In this document: positions 12,206 to 20,172 of the stretch, one piece after another | Layout of the letters: the number at the start of each line of letters is the position of its first letter | Numbering within the stretch: the first letter of the stretch is position 1 | Assembly (NCBI GenBank): GCA_050084985.1 | Contig: JBITNC010000001.1 | Span: 37,882,001 to 37,946,000 of the forward strand | Length of the DNA stretch: 64,000 nucleotides | Reading direction: 5' to 3' | From: Nageia nagi | Lineage: Eukaryota > Pinophyta | Translations under genes and position numbers: made by a program | The notes under the pieces: generated by a model | Seen by the model: the letters and a program-made list of their open reading frames with translations, nothing else | Told to the model about the DNA's origin: nothing | The model's database searches: none

Positions 12206-12542
12206 GGATGTGAAATCGAAGGAAACATGAGGTGACCTGAGATTTTGCATTCAAAGTAAAAACACAACATCATAGAAAGCAATTTTGATAAGCAATGATA
12301 AACACTAACCATTTAAACAACATCATGATAAGCTTATAGGTTGAGAAAACTCCCTTTTGATATTACCTTGGGCATGCCTTGCCCCTTGCGTTTTGCTGTA
12401 GAAGGTGATAGCATGATATGTCTGATAACCTGATAATCTTGCTGCAATGCTGATGACCCAAGACAACATGCTTGACAACACACATAACAATGACGGGACA
12501 AACGACTTAACCACACATGCCGGCCGGACGACAACTCGATAA

Positions 12543-12803
12543 GACCAACTCACAAGACAAGACATGATAACACACATGACCAACTCACAAGACAAGACAT
12601 GATAACACACATGACCAACTCACAAGACAAAACATGATAACACACATGATCAACTCACAAGACAATACATGACAACACACATGATCAACTCAAGATAAGA
12701 CATGATAACACACATGATCAACTCACAAGACAAAACATGATAACACACATGATCAACTCACAAGACAATACATGACAACACACATGATCAACTCAAGATA
12801 ACC
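12543..12803. repeat. 35-bp tandem repeat array
   Basis: About seven units of a 35-bp sequence (starts GACCAACTCACAAGACAAGA, ends GATAACACACAT). The later units form a higher-order repeat of three units, about 103 bp, the third being shortened. It is non-coding and lies between the 3' LTR and the antisense gene. Confidence 0.88.
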
Positions 12804-12817
12804 ATAACCACACACAA

Positions 12818-13275
12818 GGGAGAGCTAAGTTCCGCACACTCGGCCTTCGCACCAAGAGGTGTACCGCAGTTGCACAAGAACCGAACTCCGCAAAACAATG
12901 ATAAGCTGATAGGGAGAGCTAAGTTCCATACAATTGAGCCTTCGCACCAAGTTGCATAAGAACCGAACTCCGCAAAACAATGATAAGCTGATAATGGGAG
13001 AGCTAAGTGTCCACACAACTGAGCCCTCACATCAAGAGGTGTACTCCAGTTGTCGAAGAACCGAACTCCGCAAAACAATGATAAGCAGATGGGGGAGAGC
13101 TAAGTATCCACACAACTGAGCCCTCACATCAAGAGGTGTACTCCAGTTGCCGAAGAACCAAACTCCGTAAAACAATGATAAGCAGATGGGGGAGAGCTAA
13201 GTTCCACACAACTGAGCCTTCACACTGGTTGCAGTCACATAAGAATCGAACTCCGCAAAACAAGTGATAAACTGA
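12818..13275. repeat. 84-97-bp tandem repeat array
   Basis: Five diverged units starting GGGAGAGCTAAGT at about 12818, 12912, 12996, 13092 and 13189. Each contains ACAA(C/T)TGAGCC, a GAACCGAACTCCG box and CAAAACAATGATAAGC. Open minus-strand frames across it are a by-product of the repeat. Confidence 0.85.
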
Positions 13276-13976
13276 TGGAGCTGACACTCCACCAAGAAGC
13301 ATGATAAGCTGACTATGGGAGCTTGACTCCACTCATAGCCACATGATAAGCACATGATAAACTGACTATGGGAGCTAGACTCCACTCATAGCCACATGAT
13401 AAGCTGACTATGGGAGCTGGACTCCACTCATAAGCATGATAAACTGATCATGGGAGCTGGACTCCACTCAAAAAGCATGATAATCTGATTACGGGAGCTG
13501 GACTCCACTCACAAGCATGATGATCTAACCATGGGAGCTGGCACTCCACTCAAAAGCATGACAATCTGATCACGGAAGCTAGACTCCACTCAAAAGCATG
13601 ACAATCTAACCATGGGAGCTGGACTCCACTCAAAAGCATGACAATCTAACCATGGGAGCTGGACTCCACTCAAAAGCGTGACAATCTAACCATGGGAGCT
13701 GGACTCCACTCAAAAGCATGACAATCTAACCATGGGAGCTGGACTCCACTCAAAAGTGTGACAATCTAACCATGGGAGCTGGACTCCACTCAAAAGCATG
13801 ACAATCTAACCATGGGAGCTGGACTCCACTCAAAAGCATGATAATCTGACCACGGGAGCTGGACTCCACTCACAAGCATGATAATCTGATCACGGGAGCT
13901 GGACTCCACTCACAAGCATGCTAATCTGATCACGGGAGCTATACTCCACTCACAAGCATGCTAATCTGATCACTCA
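13276..13976. repeat. 40-bp tandem repeat array, about 17 units
   Basis: The unit is GGGAGCTGGACTCCACTC followed by (A/C)AAAGCATGA.AATCT.A.CAT. Units between about 13616 and 13856 are nearly identical 40-mers, while those at the left end are longer and more diverged. Each unit contains a short hairpin GGAG-CTGGA-CTCC. The array ends about 300 bp before the antisense gene's TATA box. Confidence 0.92.
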
Positions 13977-14071
13977 AGTCTGCAAACACAAAAACTCAAA
14001 GCAATATTCTCCTGGATATATCACTCGTAAAACATCTATGATGCACTCAATAAGCTGATTTTCTGGATAAA

Positions 14072-14139
14072 GGAACGCGGGTGGTCCTTTCTTGCTGACT
14101 TAGAACGCCGGCGGCCTTCTCTAAGACCGCGGGCGATCC
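14072..14139. promoter_or_regulatory. promoter-proximal triplet of 16-bp GC-rich inverted repeats
   Basis: Motifs at 14072 (GGAACGCGGGTGGTCC), 14102 (AGAACGCCGGCGGCCT) and 14124 (AGACCGCGGGCGATCC), spaced 30 and 22 bp, about 145-210 bp upstream of the TATA box of the antisense PMD gene. A regulatory role is inferred from the same motif clusters in the LTRs and in intron 1. Confidence 0.6.
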
Positions 14140-14281
14140 TTTTCTTGAGGACTCACCGAAAATCGTGAAAATCAGGTCTCTGTGAATCACTCCTGGATTC
14201 CAGATTGATGCTTAATTGCTTGTCCACGCATGCCAAATGCTTAAATTGAAATTCATCTTGAAGTGTGTGCCCTAACCTTTC

Positions 14282-14289
14282 TATAAAAG
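14282..14289 (+). promoter_or_regulatory. TATA box of the antisense PMD gene
   Basis: TATAAAAG at 14282-14289, followed by a GC-rich GGGCCCC and a CT-rich stretch that could hold the start site near 14310-14320. The first good ATG is about 120 bp further on (14436, ACGCTATGG). Confidence 0.75.
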
Positions 14290-14507
14290 GGGCCCCACCC
14301 TTCCTCATTTATTCACCCTGTCCTTTTCATAACTGAGAGCATCCTATAGCTTGAGAGACTGATTCAGAGAGGTTTAGCTGGTGATTTTGTCACTATCACT
14401 TGGGTATTCTTCCGGTATTCACTGTGCTGCACGCTATGGCCCTACCTATCACACACCGGGCTGGACATAGAGCTGCATTGGTAGCTGATTCCCCTACTGG
14501 TCATCAG

Positions 14508-14891
14508 GTACATTATATTTCCTACCTTTTCCTTGCTATGCTTTTATTTTTCTTCCAATTTTTAACTGCTTATACACTGGTTTCCTAAACTGCCCCTAGG
14601 GTTTTCCTGTTGCAAACCCTAGCCCTACGTTTTTCCTTTTCACTCTGTCTTTCCGAATTTCTGGTACCATGGCTGCACTAAGCTCATCCGTACGAACCTG
14701 TACCCCGAATTTTATCACCTTTATTCACGAAAACAGGACCGCTGGCGGTCCTTTCTGCCCTAGTTTGGACCATGGGCGGTCCTTCTCATCTGATCTAGAC
14801 CATGGGCGGTCCTTTTCACCAGTACTGTTTTTTGTTATTACATGTTTTATACCTCGACACTAACTTGTCTTTTGTCATTCTCTTCTTGCAG
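14508..14891 (+). other. intron 1 of the PMD gene, with GC-rich motif triplet
   Basis: Donor CAG|GTACAT and acceptor TTCTTGCAG|GAC, with a pyrimidine-rich stretch before the acceptor. Joining keeps the frame (TGHQ then DRAYLM). Inside it are three GC-rich motifs at 14736 (perfect GGACCGC-TG-GCGGTCC), 14767 and 14797, spaced 31 and 30 bp. Confidence 0.8.
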
Positions 14892-16316
14892 GACCGTGCA
14901 TACCTCATGCGACCATCTGGTAAGAGTGCTGCCTTCACCACTACCCAACGGTGGCCTCAAACTGATGCAGCCCGAAGTATTCTAGAGGATATTTCATTCA
15001 GCCACCTTGCATTTGCTGAATATGTGTTTCATGACCGCAACATGCTTACAGCTTTGATGGAGAGGTGGGATCCGAATTCCAACACCTTTCATCTTCCCAC
15101 TGGTGAGATTATAGTAACCTTAGAGGATATCTATCGGATCACTAGGCTTCCTATCAGGGGGAAACTAGTGAACATGATTCCTGTTCCGAGCTTGGAACAG
15201 GCAGAGGTATGGGCTACATGGCTGACAGGATCAGACGAGGTGAATCACAGGAAGAGGGGTGTGTCACTAGTGAGACATGTGCCAGAGGATCCTCCAGCAC
15301 GGGGTGACCTGCGGATGAGGCTCCTCATTGCCTGCCTTCTAGATGCTATTGTCTATCCAGACAAGAGCAGTGAGACCTTCCCAGTGGGTATGATTCCTAT
15401 TATTCAGGACATGGTTATTCACAGACAGCGATATGCATGGTGCCCCGCAATACTAGCACAACTTTATCATGATCTCCACGGCTTCGCGAAGGTGGAGAGA
15501 AAGGGGAGACAGGTGGCTCACTCTATGATCCTACAGGTGTGGCCTATGAGCACATCACTATTTCTAGACCGACTATACTACCCCTAGACCAGCCGGATGA
15601 TGCCCCCACCTGGCAACGGTGGGCGACGACCGAGGTACCAGACTTCCCTAACATAGACCTAGAGGGATGGCGTGTGCGACTTGACTTACTACAGGAGGTG
15701 CAGATCTACTGGCGTCCTTATCGGGGAGGTGTACCAGAGTGGGAGGAAGACCTAGAGGAGATGACATGGGTGAGACACCCTACCTATCTACAGGCACGGA
15801 GGGTACTAGTGGAGCCATACAAGCCAGAGCGGGTACTCCGCCAATTCGGCCTCCAGCAGGGTATACCGAATGACTGCAGGATAGTAGTGCGCTACTACCG
15901 TAGCAGGCACCTCCCAGAGGATTATGAGCCAGTACCAGACTGGGACCCAGATTGGGAGTCCCCCAGCGAGGACTCCGACTATGATGTGGATGAAGACATA
16001 GATGGCCCCGATCATACCGAGGACTATCTAGACTGGTGGAGGACACGCTGCCCTCACCACATAGGCATTCACGATACTGACGTGGGAGACGATGCATGGG
16101 AGGATGAGGACCCGAGAGACACAGAGACAGGGTGGGACACTCCCTTCACCATGGGAGGATGGGGAGGGGAGAGTAGCTCTTCATACGCTCGTGACACATC
16201 TCTAGATGCAGAGCATGACGACAATGAGGAGACTGATCCGGACCAAGACGAATATGAACCTGAATATAAGATAGAATCAGACTGGGAGGATGAAGATTAC
16301 GATGAAGATGATGATG

Positions 16317-16405
16317 GTAAACTACTTTCTCTTTTACTTTTCTTTGACTTTCTATTTTTCATAATACGCAAGGAACTAACATGATATGTTAATGTTATGT
16401 CACAG
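16317..16405 (+). other. intron 2 of the PMD gene
   Basis: Donor GATG|GTAAAC, acceptor GTCACAG|ATCC, T-rich centre. Splicing joins the acidic tail (DEDDD) to PEVEIARLRSQ in frame and opens a 98-codon coiled-coil exon that has no start codon of its own. Confidence 0.8.
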
Positions 16406-16701
16406 ATCCTGAGGTTGAGATTGCTAGGCTGCGTAGCCAAATCGATCAAAAGGACGAGGAGATCAGCGAGCTACAGGGTCGTCTACGGTTTGGAGGAGGA
16501 GACTATGCCGGTATCTATCAAGACTTACAGGCGGCTAACAAAGAAATCAAGGTCCTCTACGAGCAGCTTCGCCAGGCCGAGAGACAGATCGGCGAGGAGA
16601 AGGCCCGCACAGAGAAATACAAGGCACGATGCGGGGGTGGCACTTCTAGCAGGGCTACTAGCTCTAGTGTAGGGGGTGGGGGGTCTAGCAGGAGGCTCTA
16701 A

Positions 16702-17094
16702 ATCATTTCTATGTAATCTCATCCAGTTTGCATTGTAAACAAAAACATTTTGAGCATGATATATATAAAACACATATTTTGGTACCTGATTTGTTCTTTG
16801 CTCATGTACTTGTGATACGTGAATTTTGATGTTCCGTGATCTTTACGAACGAATGCCAACGATACGATCTGAAATCCTGACCTTTCATGTTGCAAACGTG
16901 CGTGGAATCTTTTGCTTTTCTCTGTTTATCTACCAAAAGAGGACCACCGGCGGCCCTATTGTCATGAAATACAACGCCGGTGCTCCTGTTATATTGTCAT
17001 AAATCTTCCCAATCTCCATGACGTCCGTTAATGACCTGGCCCAACTGCGTGTTCCTCTCTCTCTTTTTTTTTTTTTTTATATATATATTTCAAT
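16702..17094. other. non-coding stretch between the PMD gene and gag
   Basis: The 3' flank of the PMD gene (no exact AATAAA; AT-rich near 16760) meets the 3' end of gag. Two more GC-rich motifs lie at 16941 (GGACCACCGGCGGCCC) and about 16972, 31 bp apart. On the minus strand a run of 15 A followed by GAGAGAGAGGAA (about 17053-17080) is a long purine tract just downstream of gag. Confidence 0.6.
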
Positions 17095-18312
17095 CTACCA
17101 AATGATACCTCCGGAGGGCCTGGCGCTTCCCCCGGTGTCAACCCTGCAAGCATCTTCAAGAAAGATTGTATTGATATACTGTTCTTCTCCTGTATCTTTA
17201 ATTTTTTCTGGACATACATAGAATCCATCTTCTATGAGCTTCTGTATTCTATCTCTAAGGTTCCCACATCCATTAGTGGCATGACCTTTAGCCTGATGAT
17301 ATTCACAATACCTGTCTTCCTTATACCAATGAGGTTTTTCTGCTGTTGGATCCTCTTCACGCTTTGGCAAAAGTTGTAATAACCCCTTTTCCACAAGGTC
17401 TTTTAGGATATGTCTTGGAGGTATGGGAAATCTCACATATTTCTTTCCCTTTGTCTCACTTGCCTTTTCAGCTACATGGACAGCTTTCTCTTTCTTTGGC
17501 GATTGTGATCTCTTATCCTTTGTTTTTGCCTTTTCATTGTTACCATACTTTACAAGCCCTAGCTTCACAAGGACTTTTTCTTTCTCTAACAATTTATACG
17601 TCATATCGGAAAATGTGAGATGTGTATAATCAATAACATATGATTGTAGGGGCAATATAACAGCTTCTTTAAAAATGTTATTTACCTCTTTTTCTGTTAA
17701 CTTGGTCTTTACCTGCTGCCATGTCTTTTTAAACCTCACAACGAATTTATCCAGTTGCTCATCACTGTCCTGTTTGATAGCACATAAGTCTGACAGCATA
17801 ACTTCCTTCTTGATGTTATGCTTATATTGCTCCAGAAACAAATCACTGAATTCTTCAAATGATGTAATGGACCCTTCAGGTAAACCATAAAACCATTCTC
17901 GTGCATCTCCTTCCAAGCTCTGAGGGAAGAATTTAGCCTGCAACCTTTGGTCTGTACCAATTGTGAGTTCACATTCATCCTTAAATCCTTGTATATGTCT
18001 CCTTGGATCTCCTCCGCCATTGAATTTACTGAATTTTGGCTTGTTGTAATCGGCTGGTGGCATATGCCTGCGAATGTCATCACATAAAGGACTACCAAAT
18101 TCAAAAGACTCGTTAGGCGGAGCTGATCTCCTTGTCAATCTATCTATCTGCCTCTGCATACCTTCCATTGTAGCCTGAACATTACTATTGTCACCCTCAG
18201 CACTATGTTGCATTCCTCCGGATCCCTCCGGATCATCATGTCTGATTTCTACCAATAATTCATCCAAATCCCTTTTTGAAAGACTACGCAAGAATAACTT
18301 GAGCTGATCCAT
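17095..18312 (-). CDS. gag: Gag of the non-autonomous Tat-type element
   Basis: 405 codons, fully open, ATG at 18312 about 90 bp inside the right LTR and the only plausible start. The N-terminus is a charged leader with MEGMQRQIDRLTRR. The capsid (Retrotrans_gag) region at residues about 90-230 has KPKFSKFNGGGDPRRHIQGF, QSLEGDAREWFYGLPEGSI, FEEFSDLFLEQYKHNI and LDKFVVRFKKTWQQVK. A basic linker follows, then KKYVRFPIPPRHILKDLVEK, and YCEYHQAKGHATNGCGNL near residue 345, the CX2HX4HX4C knuckle-like motif of Tat Gags. The protein ends at residue 405 with no protease following. It would package element RNA into cytoplasmic particles. The E1 gag (29560-30661) aligns along its length. Confidence 0.93.
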   Translation of the reverse strand: MDQLKLFLRSLSKRDLDELLVEIRHDDPEGSGGMQHSAEGDNSNVQATMEGMQRQIDRLTRRSAPPNESFEFGSPLCDDIRRHMPPADYNKPKFSKFNGGGDPRRHIQGFKDECELTIGTDQRLQAKFFPQSLEGDAREWFYGLPEGSITSFEEFSDLFLEQYKHNIKKEVMLSDLCAIKQDSDEQLDKFVVRFKKTWQQVKTKLTEKEVNNIFKEAVILPLQSYVIDYTHLTFSDMTYKLLEKEKVLVKLGLVKYGNNEKAKTKDKRSQSPKKEKAVHVAEKASETKGKKYVRFPIPPRHILKDLVEKGLLQLLPKREEDPTAEKPHWYKEDRYCEYHQAKGHATNGCGNLRDRIQKLIEDGFYVCPEKIKDTGEEQYINTIFLEDACRVDTGGSARPSGGIIW

Positions 18313-18381
18313 GATTAAACACTCTCAAAATAGATATTAGTTCTAACTAAAACCTTTAGGGTTTTAGCACAATGATGTGTA

Positions 18382-18402
18382 GTTCACGTCGGGTTCACCA
18401 AA
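18382..18402 (-). other. primer binding site of the non-autonomous element
   Basis: Just inside the right LTR (minus strand) the sequence reads TTTGGTGAACCCGACGTGAA, so the primer site would be TGGTGAACCCGACGTGAA. I could not assign the tRNA with confidence. E1 and E2 have TTTTGGTGAA at the same place, which links the three families. Confidence 0.75.
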
Positions 18403-18673
18403 TGTTTACAAATAAAAATTGAGAGTGCAAATAAATAACTAAGCAATTATCTACAAACTCAATATTATCTGTATTCTAGCTACGGATAGCGATTTATTCT
18501 AGATAATCATAAACAACATAACCAATTCAGAAGTGTGCTTGTACCAACCAAGACTGTGATTTGTGTACTTACCTCACGGAACGTACCTGACAATGGAAGA
18601 TGTAGATATTAGCGATGTACTGATGATGAGCTACCTTTCCAACAGCGTCGCAACCTGCAATGATGCCAAAAGA

Positions 18674-18750
18674 GGACCGCGGGCGGTCCGTTTCAGTGAT
18701 ATAAGAGCGCCGGCGGTGTTCTTCCGTTCACAAAGGAGCGCCAGCGGCCT
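18674..18750. repeat. triplet of 16-bp GC-rich inverted repeats (right LTR)
   Basis: GGACCGCGGGCGGTCC (18674), AGAGCGCCGGCGGTGT (18704) and GGAGCGCCAGCGGCCT (18735), starts 30 and 31 bp apart. It lies downstream of the LTR TATA box in the direction of transcription, so it would be in the transcribed leader or R-U5 part. Confidence 0.85.
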
Positions 18751-18980
18751 TATCTTGATAGCTTTGACCTCTCAGTTAGGTCCAGTTCTTCAGTATAGAT
18801 ATCTCAGATAGCAGTATAATATCAGAATTGATCGCAGATGTCAGGAGAGCTCGCGCAAGGAAGCACACAAACCACAGCCTTGTAGGCGGTACCAAGAGAT
18901 ACCTTAGGGGGTAGCCACTTACAAGACCATATGCGGGATCATGTGTATCCTTGTTGTTGTGGACTTACTATTAGATCCCT

Positions 18981-18990
18981 TATTTATATA
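18981..18990 (-). promoter_or_regulatory. TATA box of the 5' LTR
   Basis: Minus strand TATATAAATA; the left LTR has the same box near 11896-11905. It would drive the gag transcript toward lower coordinates. Confidence 0.65.
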
Positions 18991-19082
18991 GATATAGGTA
19001 ATACCGCCCATAGGTCGGCGTGCATCCACATAAATAAGGTTAATTCACAAGATTTAAGATAAATACATCAATAAACAAGGTA

Positions 19083-19165
19083 ATTCATGCAATACTCAAG
19101 ATAAACCATGCAATATTCAAGATAACCCATGCAATATTCAAGATAACCCATGCAATATTCATATT
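19083..19165. repeat. 21-bp tandem repeats in U3 (right LTR)
   Basis: Same array as at 11998-12080: about four units of CATGCAATATTCAAGATAAC, placed upstream of the minus-strand TATA box. Confidence 0.8.
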
Positions 19166-19277
19166 CAAGCCAAACATTGATATTATCACTTTAATCCATT
19201 CAAGACATATAGTTAAGCCAAGCATATTTCATTAATTCATTGATTTAAAAGCATAAAATCATTTTTATGTGTTAACA

Positions 19278-19617
19278 GGACATATAACAAACTGAAGCTT
19301 AAGAAGATTGGGCCCTACAAGATTCTGAAGAAAATCAATGATAATGCTTATAGAGTTGAATTACCTGATGATTTTGATATCTCCCCAGTTTTTAATGTTT
19401 TTGATTTATTTCAGTATTTTGGTAATCTGGAGGATGATGGCTTACAAGATACAGTGGATTGGGTTCAACAGATTCCCAAGAAAAAAAAAGATTGTGTCGC
19501 CCGTATACTTGATAAGAGGGTTACCACTACACGACATGGGAACTACAATAGATATTTGGTTCAATGGGAGGGCCTACCACAATCATCTAATACTTAGGTT
19601 TCAGAGTCAGAGTTATG
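19278..19617 (+). pseudogene. chromovirus pol, copy B, 3' part (integrase C-terminus and chromodomain)
   Basis: Continues copy B across the inserted element; GGACA at 19278-19282 is the second target-duplication copy. It shows [19 protein letters not shown], the [17 protein letters not shown] block and a chromodomain-like region (about 19490-19600) with [30 protein letters not shown] and then TAG where TGG is expected. About 35 bp between chromodomain and LTR3 present in A and C are missing here. Confidence 0.88.
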
Positions 19618-19664
19618 AATCAGTTGAACTCGCAGGAGCTAAGTTCTTTTTCACCTGAGGAGAA

Positions 19665-20149
19665 TGATGCATGCGTTGTTGGGGCTATAACTTTTGATCC
19701 GGATGTCATTTTGCTCTGAATTTTGGACTATGGCTTCATGAAGATTTTTTGAATTGGCAGTTCATGTGAACTACCATACCTAAAAAATGATATTTTTAAG
19801 ACCTGATTCATCCATCTAAGGTCCTAAAAATAGGATTTTTTAAGAGCACTTCCGATTTTTAGGCTTTTTTGCATGTTGCGGCTTTAATAACTCTTGTTTT
19901 TCTCTTAGTTAAGGGCTGGTATTTTAGATAATGCTTAATTCATGTAAGAGGGATGTGCATGCAAATTTTGGGCACAATCTGACTCATTTTAGTTTTTTAG
20001 CTTTTTTGTTGCTATTTAAAAAGGATTGTATTCTCTTGGGAAAAGGGGGTGGATTCAAGAATAACAAGAGTATTTGGTCTGGAATTCTTCTGTATATTCT
20101 ATGATTGGATTTCAATTTTTGTTTTCCTTTTACAACTAAATTCACATCA
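19665..20149 (+). repeat. chromovirus LTR3 (shared by copies B and C)
   Basis: 485 bp, TGATG...CATCA. Near its start it reads CGTTGTTGGGGCT, as in LTR4, where LTR1 and LTR2 have GCATT..CGGGGCCG. Confidence 0.92.
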
Positions 20150-20151
20150 TT

Positions 20152-20164
20152 TGGTATCAGAGCC
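20152..20164 (+). other. primer binding site, tRNA-iMet type (copy C)
   Basis: TGGTATCAGAGCC, 2 bp after LTR3. Confidence 0.9.
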
Positions 20165-20172
20165 AAGGAGAA

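Larger units (their letters stand above)
14436..16701 (+). pseudogene. plant mobile domain (PMD, aminotransferase-like/MAIL1-type) gene carried antisense in the retrotransposon
   Basis: Three exons can be read: 14436-14507, 14892-16316 and 16406-16701, with GT-AG introns of 384 bp (phase 0) and 89 bp (phase 1). Exon 1 gives 24 residues starting MALPITHRAGHR. Exon 2 holds the PMD fold: FSHLAFAEYV, ALMERWDPNSNTFHLPTGEI, VTLEDIYRITRLPIRG, then YEHITISRP, WRPYRG and VEPYKPERVLRQFGLQQGIP, then a long acidic tail rich in Asp/Glu/Trp. Exon 3 encodes a coiled coil (IARLRSQIDQKDEEISELQ) and a Gly/Ser tail ending at TAA 16699-16701. One base is missing near 15541 (QVW then a shift into AYEHI), so the present copy would stop at about 15587. 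Length would be about 597 residues. PMD proteins are plant factors linked to gene silencing and meristem upkeep, and related ORFs occur in transposons. The role here is unknown. Confidence 0.88.
11318..19277 (-). mobile_element. non-autonomous Tat-type LTR retrotransposon with intact gag and an antisense PMD gene
   Basis: 7960 bp, bounded by TGTTTAC and GTTAACA with the perfect 5-bp duplication GGACA. The two LTRs are 875 bp each (11318-12192 and 18403-19277) and differ at about ten positions by eye, so this is the youngest element in the window. Orientation is minus: a primer site next to the right LTR, gag at 17095-18312, a purine tract next to the left LTR. No protease, RT, RNase H or integrase motif is present in any frame, so it must depend on enzymes from elsewhere (a gag-only, TR-GAG-like element). 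In place of pol it carries a plus-strand, intron-containing PMD gene (14436-16701), three tandem arrays (12543-13976) and clusters of a 16-bp GC-rich inverted repeat. Extra ORFs, some antisense, are known from Tat-lineage elements. Confidence 0.94.
18403..19277 (-). repeat. right LTR (5' LTR) of the non-autonomous element
   Basis: 875 bp, the same length as the left LTR. It contains the GC-rich motif triplet at 18674, 18704 and 18735, with the first a perfect 7-2-7 inverted repeat. It also has a minus-strand TATA box at about 18981-18990 and the 21-bp U3 repeats upstream of it. Confidence 0.95.

Noticed and set aside
12788-13385. Several minus-strand open frames with recurring FCGVRF peptides
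   Set aside because: They arise from the 84-97-bp tandem array, have no conserved start, and differ in frame between units.
13276-13976. Centromeric or other satellite DNA
   Set aside because: The array is short, lies fully inside one retrotransposon between its LTR and its gene, and has no neighbours of the same unit outside it.
15780-16097. Minus-strand frames within PMD exon 2
   Set aside because: Shadows of the GC-rich acidic coding sequence on the plus strand.
16397-16672. Open frame overlapping the last PMD exon in another frame
   Set aside because: The frame joined by splicing at 16405/16406 gives a regular coiled coil ending at a proper stop, whereas this one gives a low-complexity basic peptide. 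It is a shadow.
11589-18750. CRISPR-like array: 16-bp repeats with 14-15-nt unlike linkers
   Set aside because: At most three units per cluster, repeats too short and degenerate, no cas genes, and a plant transposon context. The phasing is better explained as binding sites.
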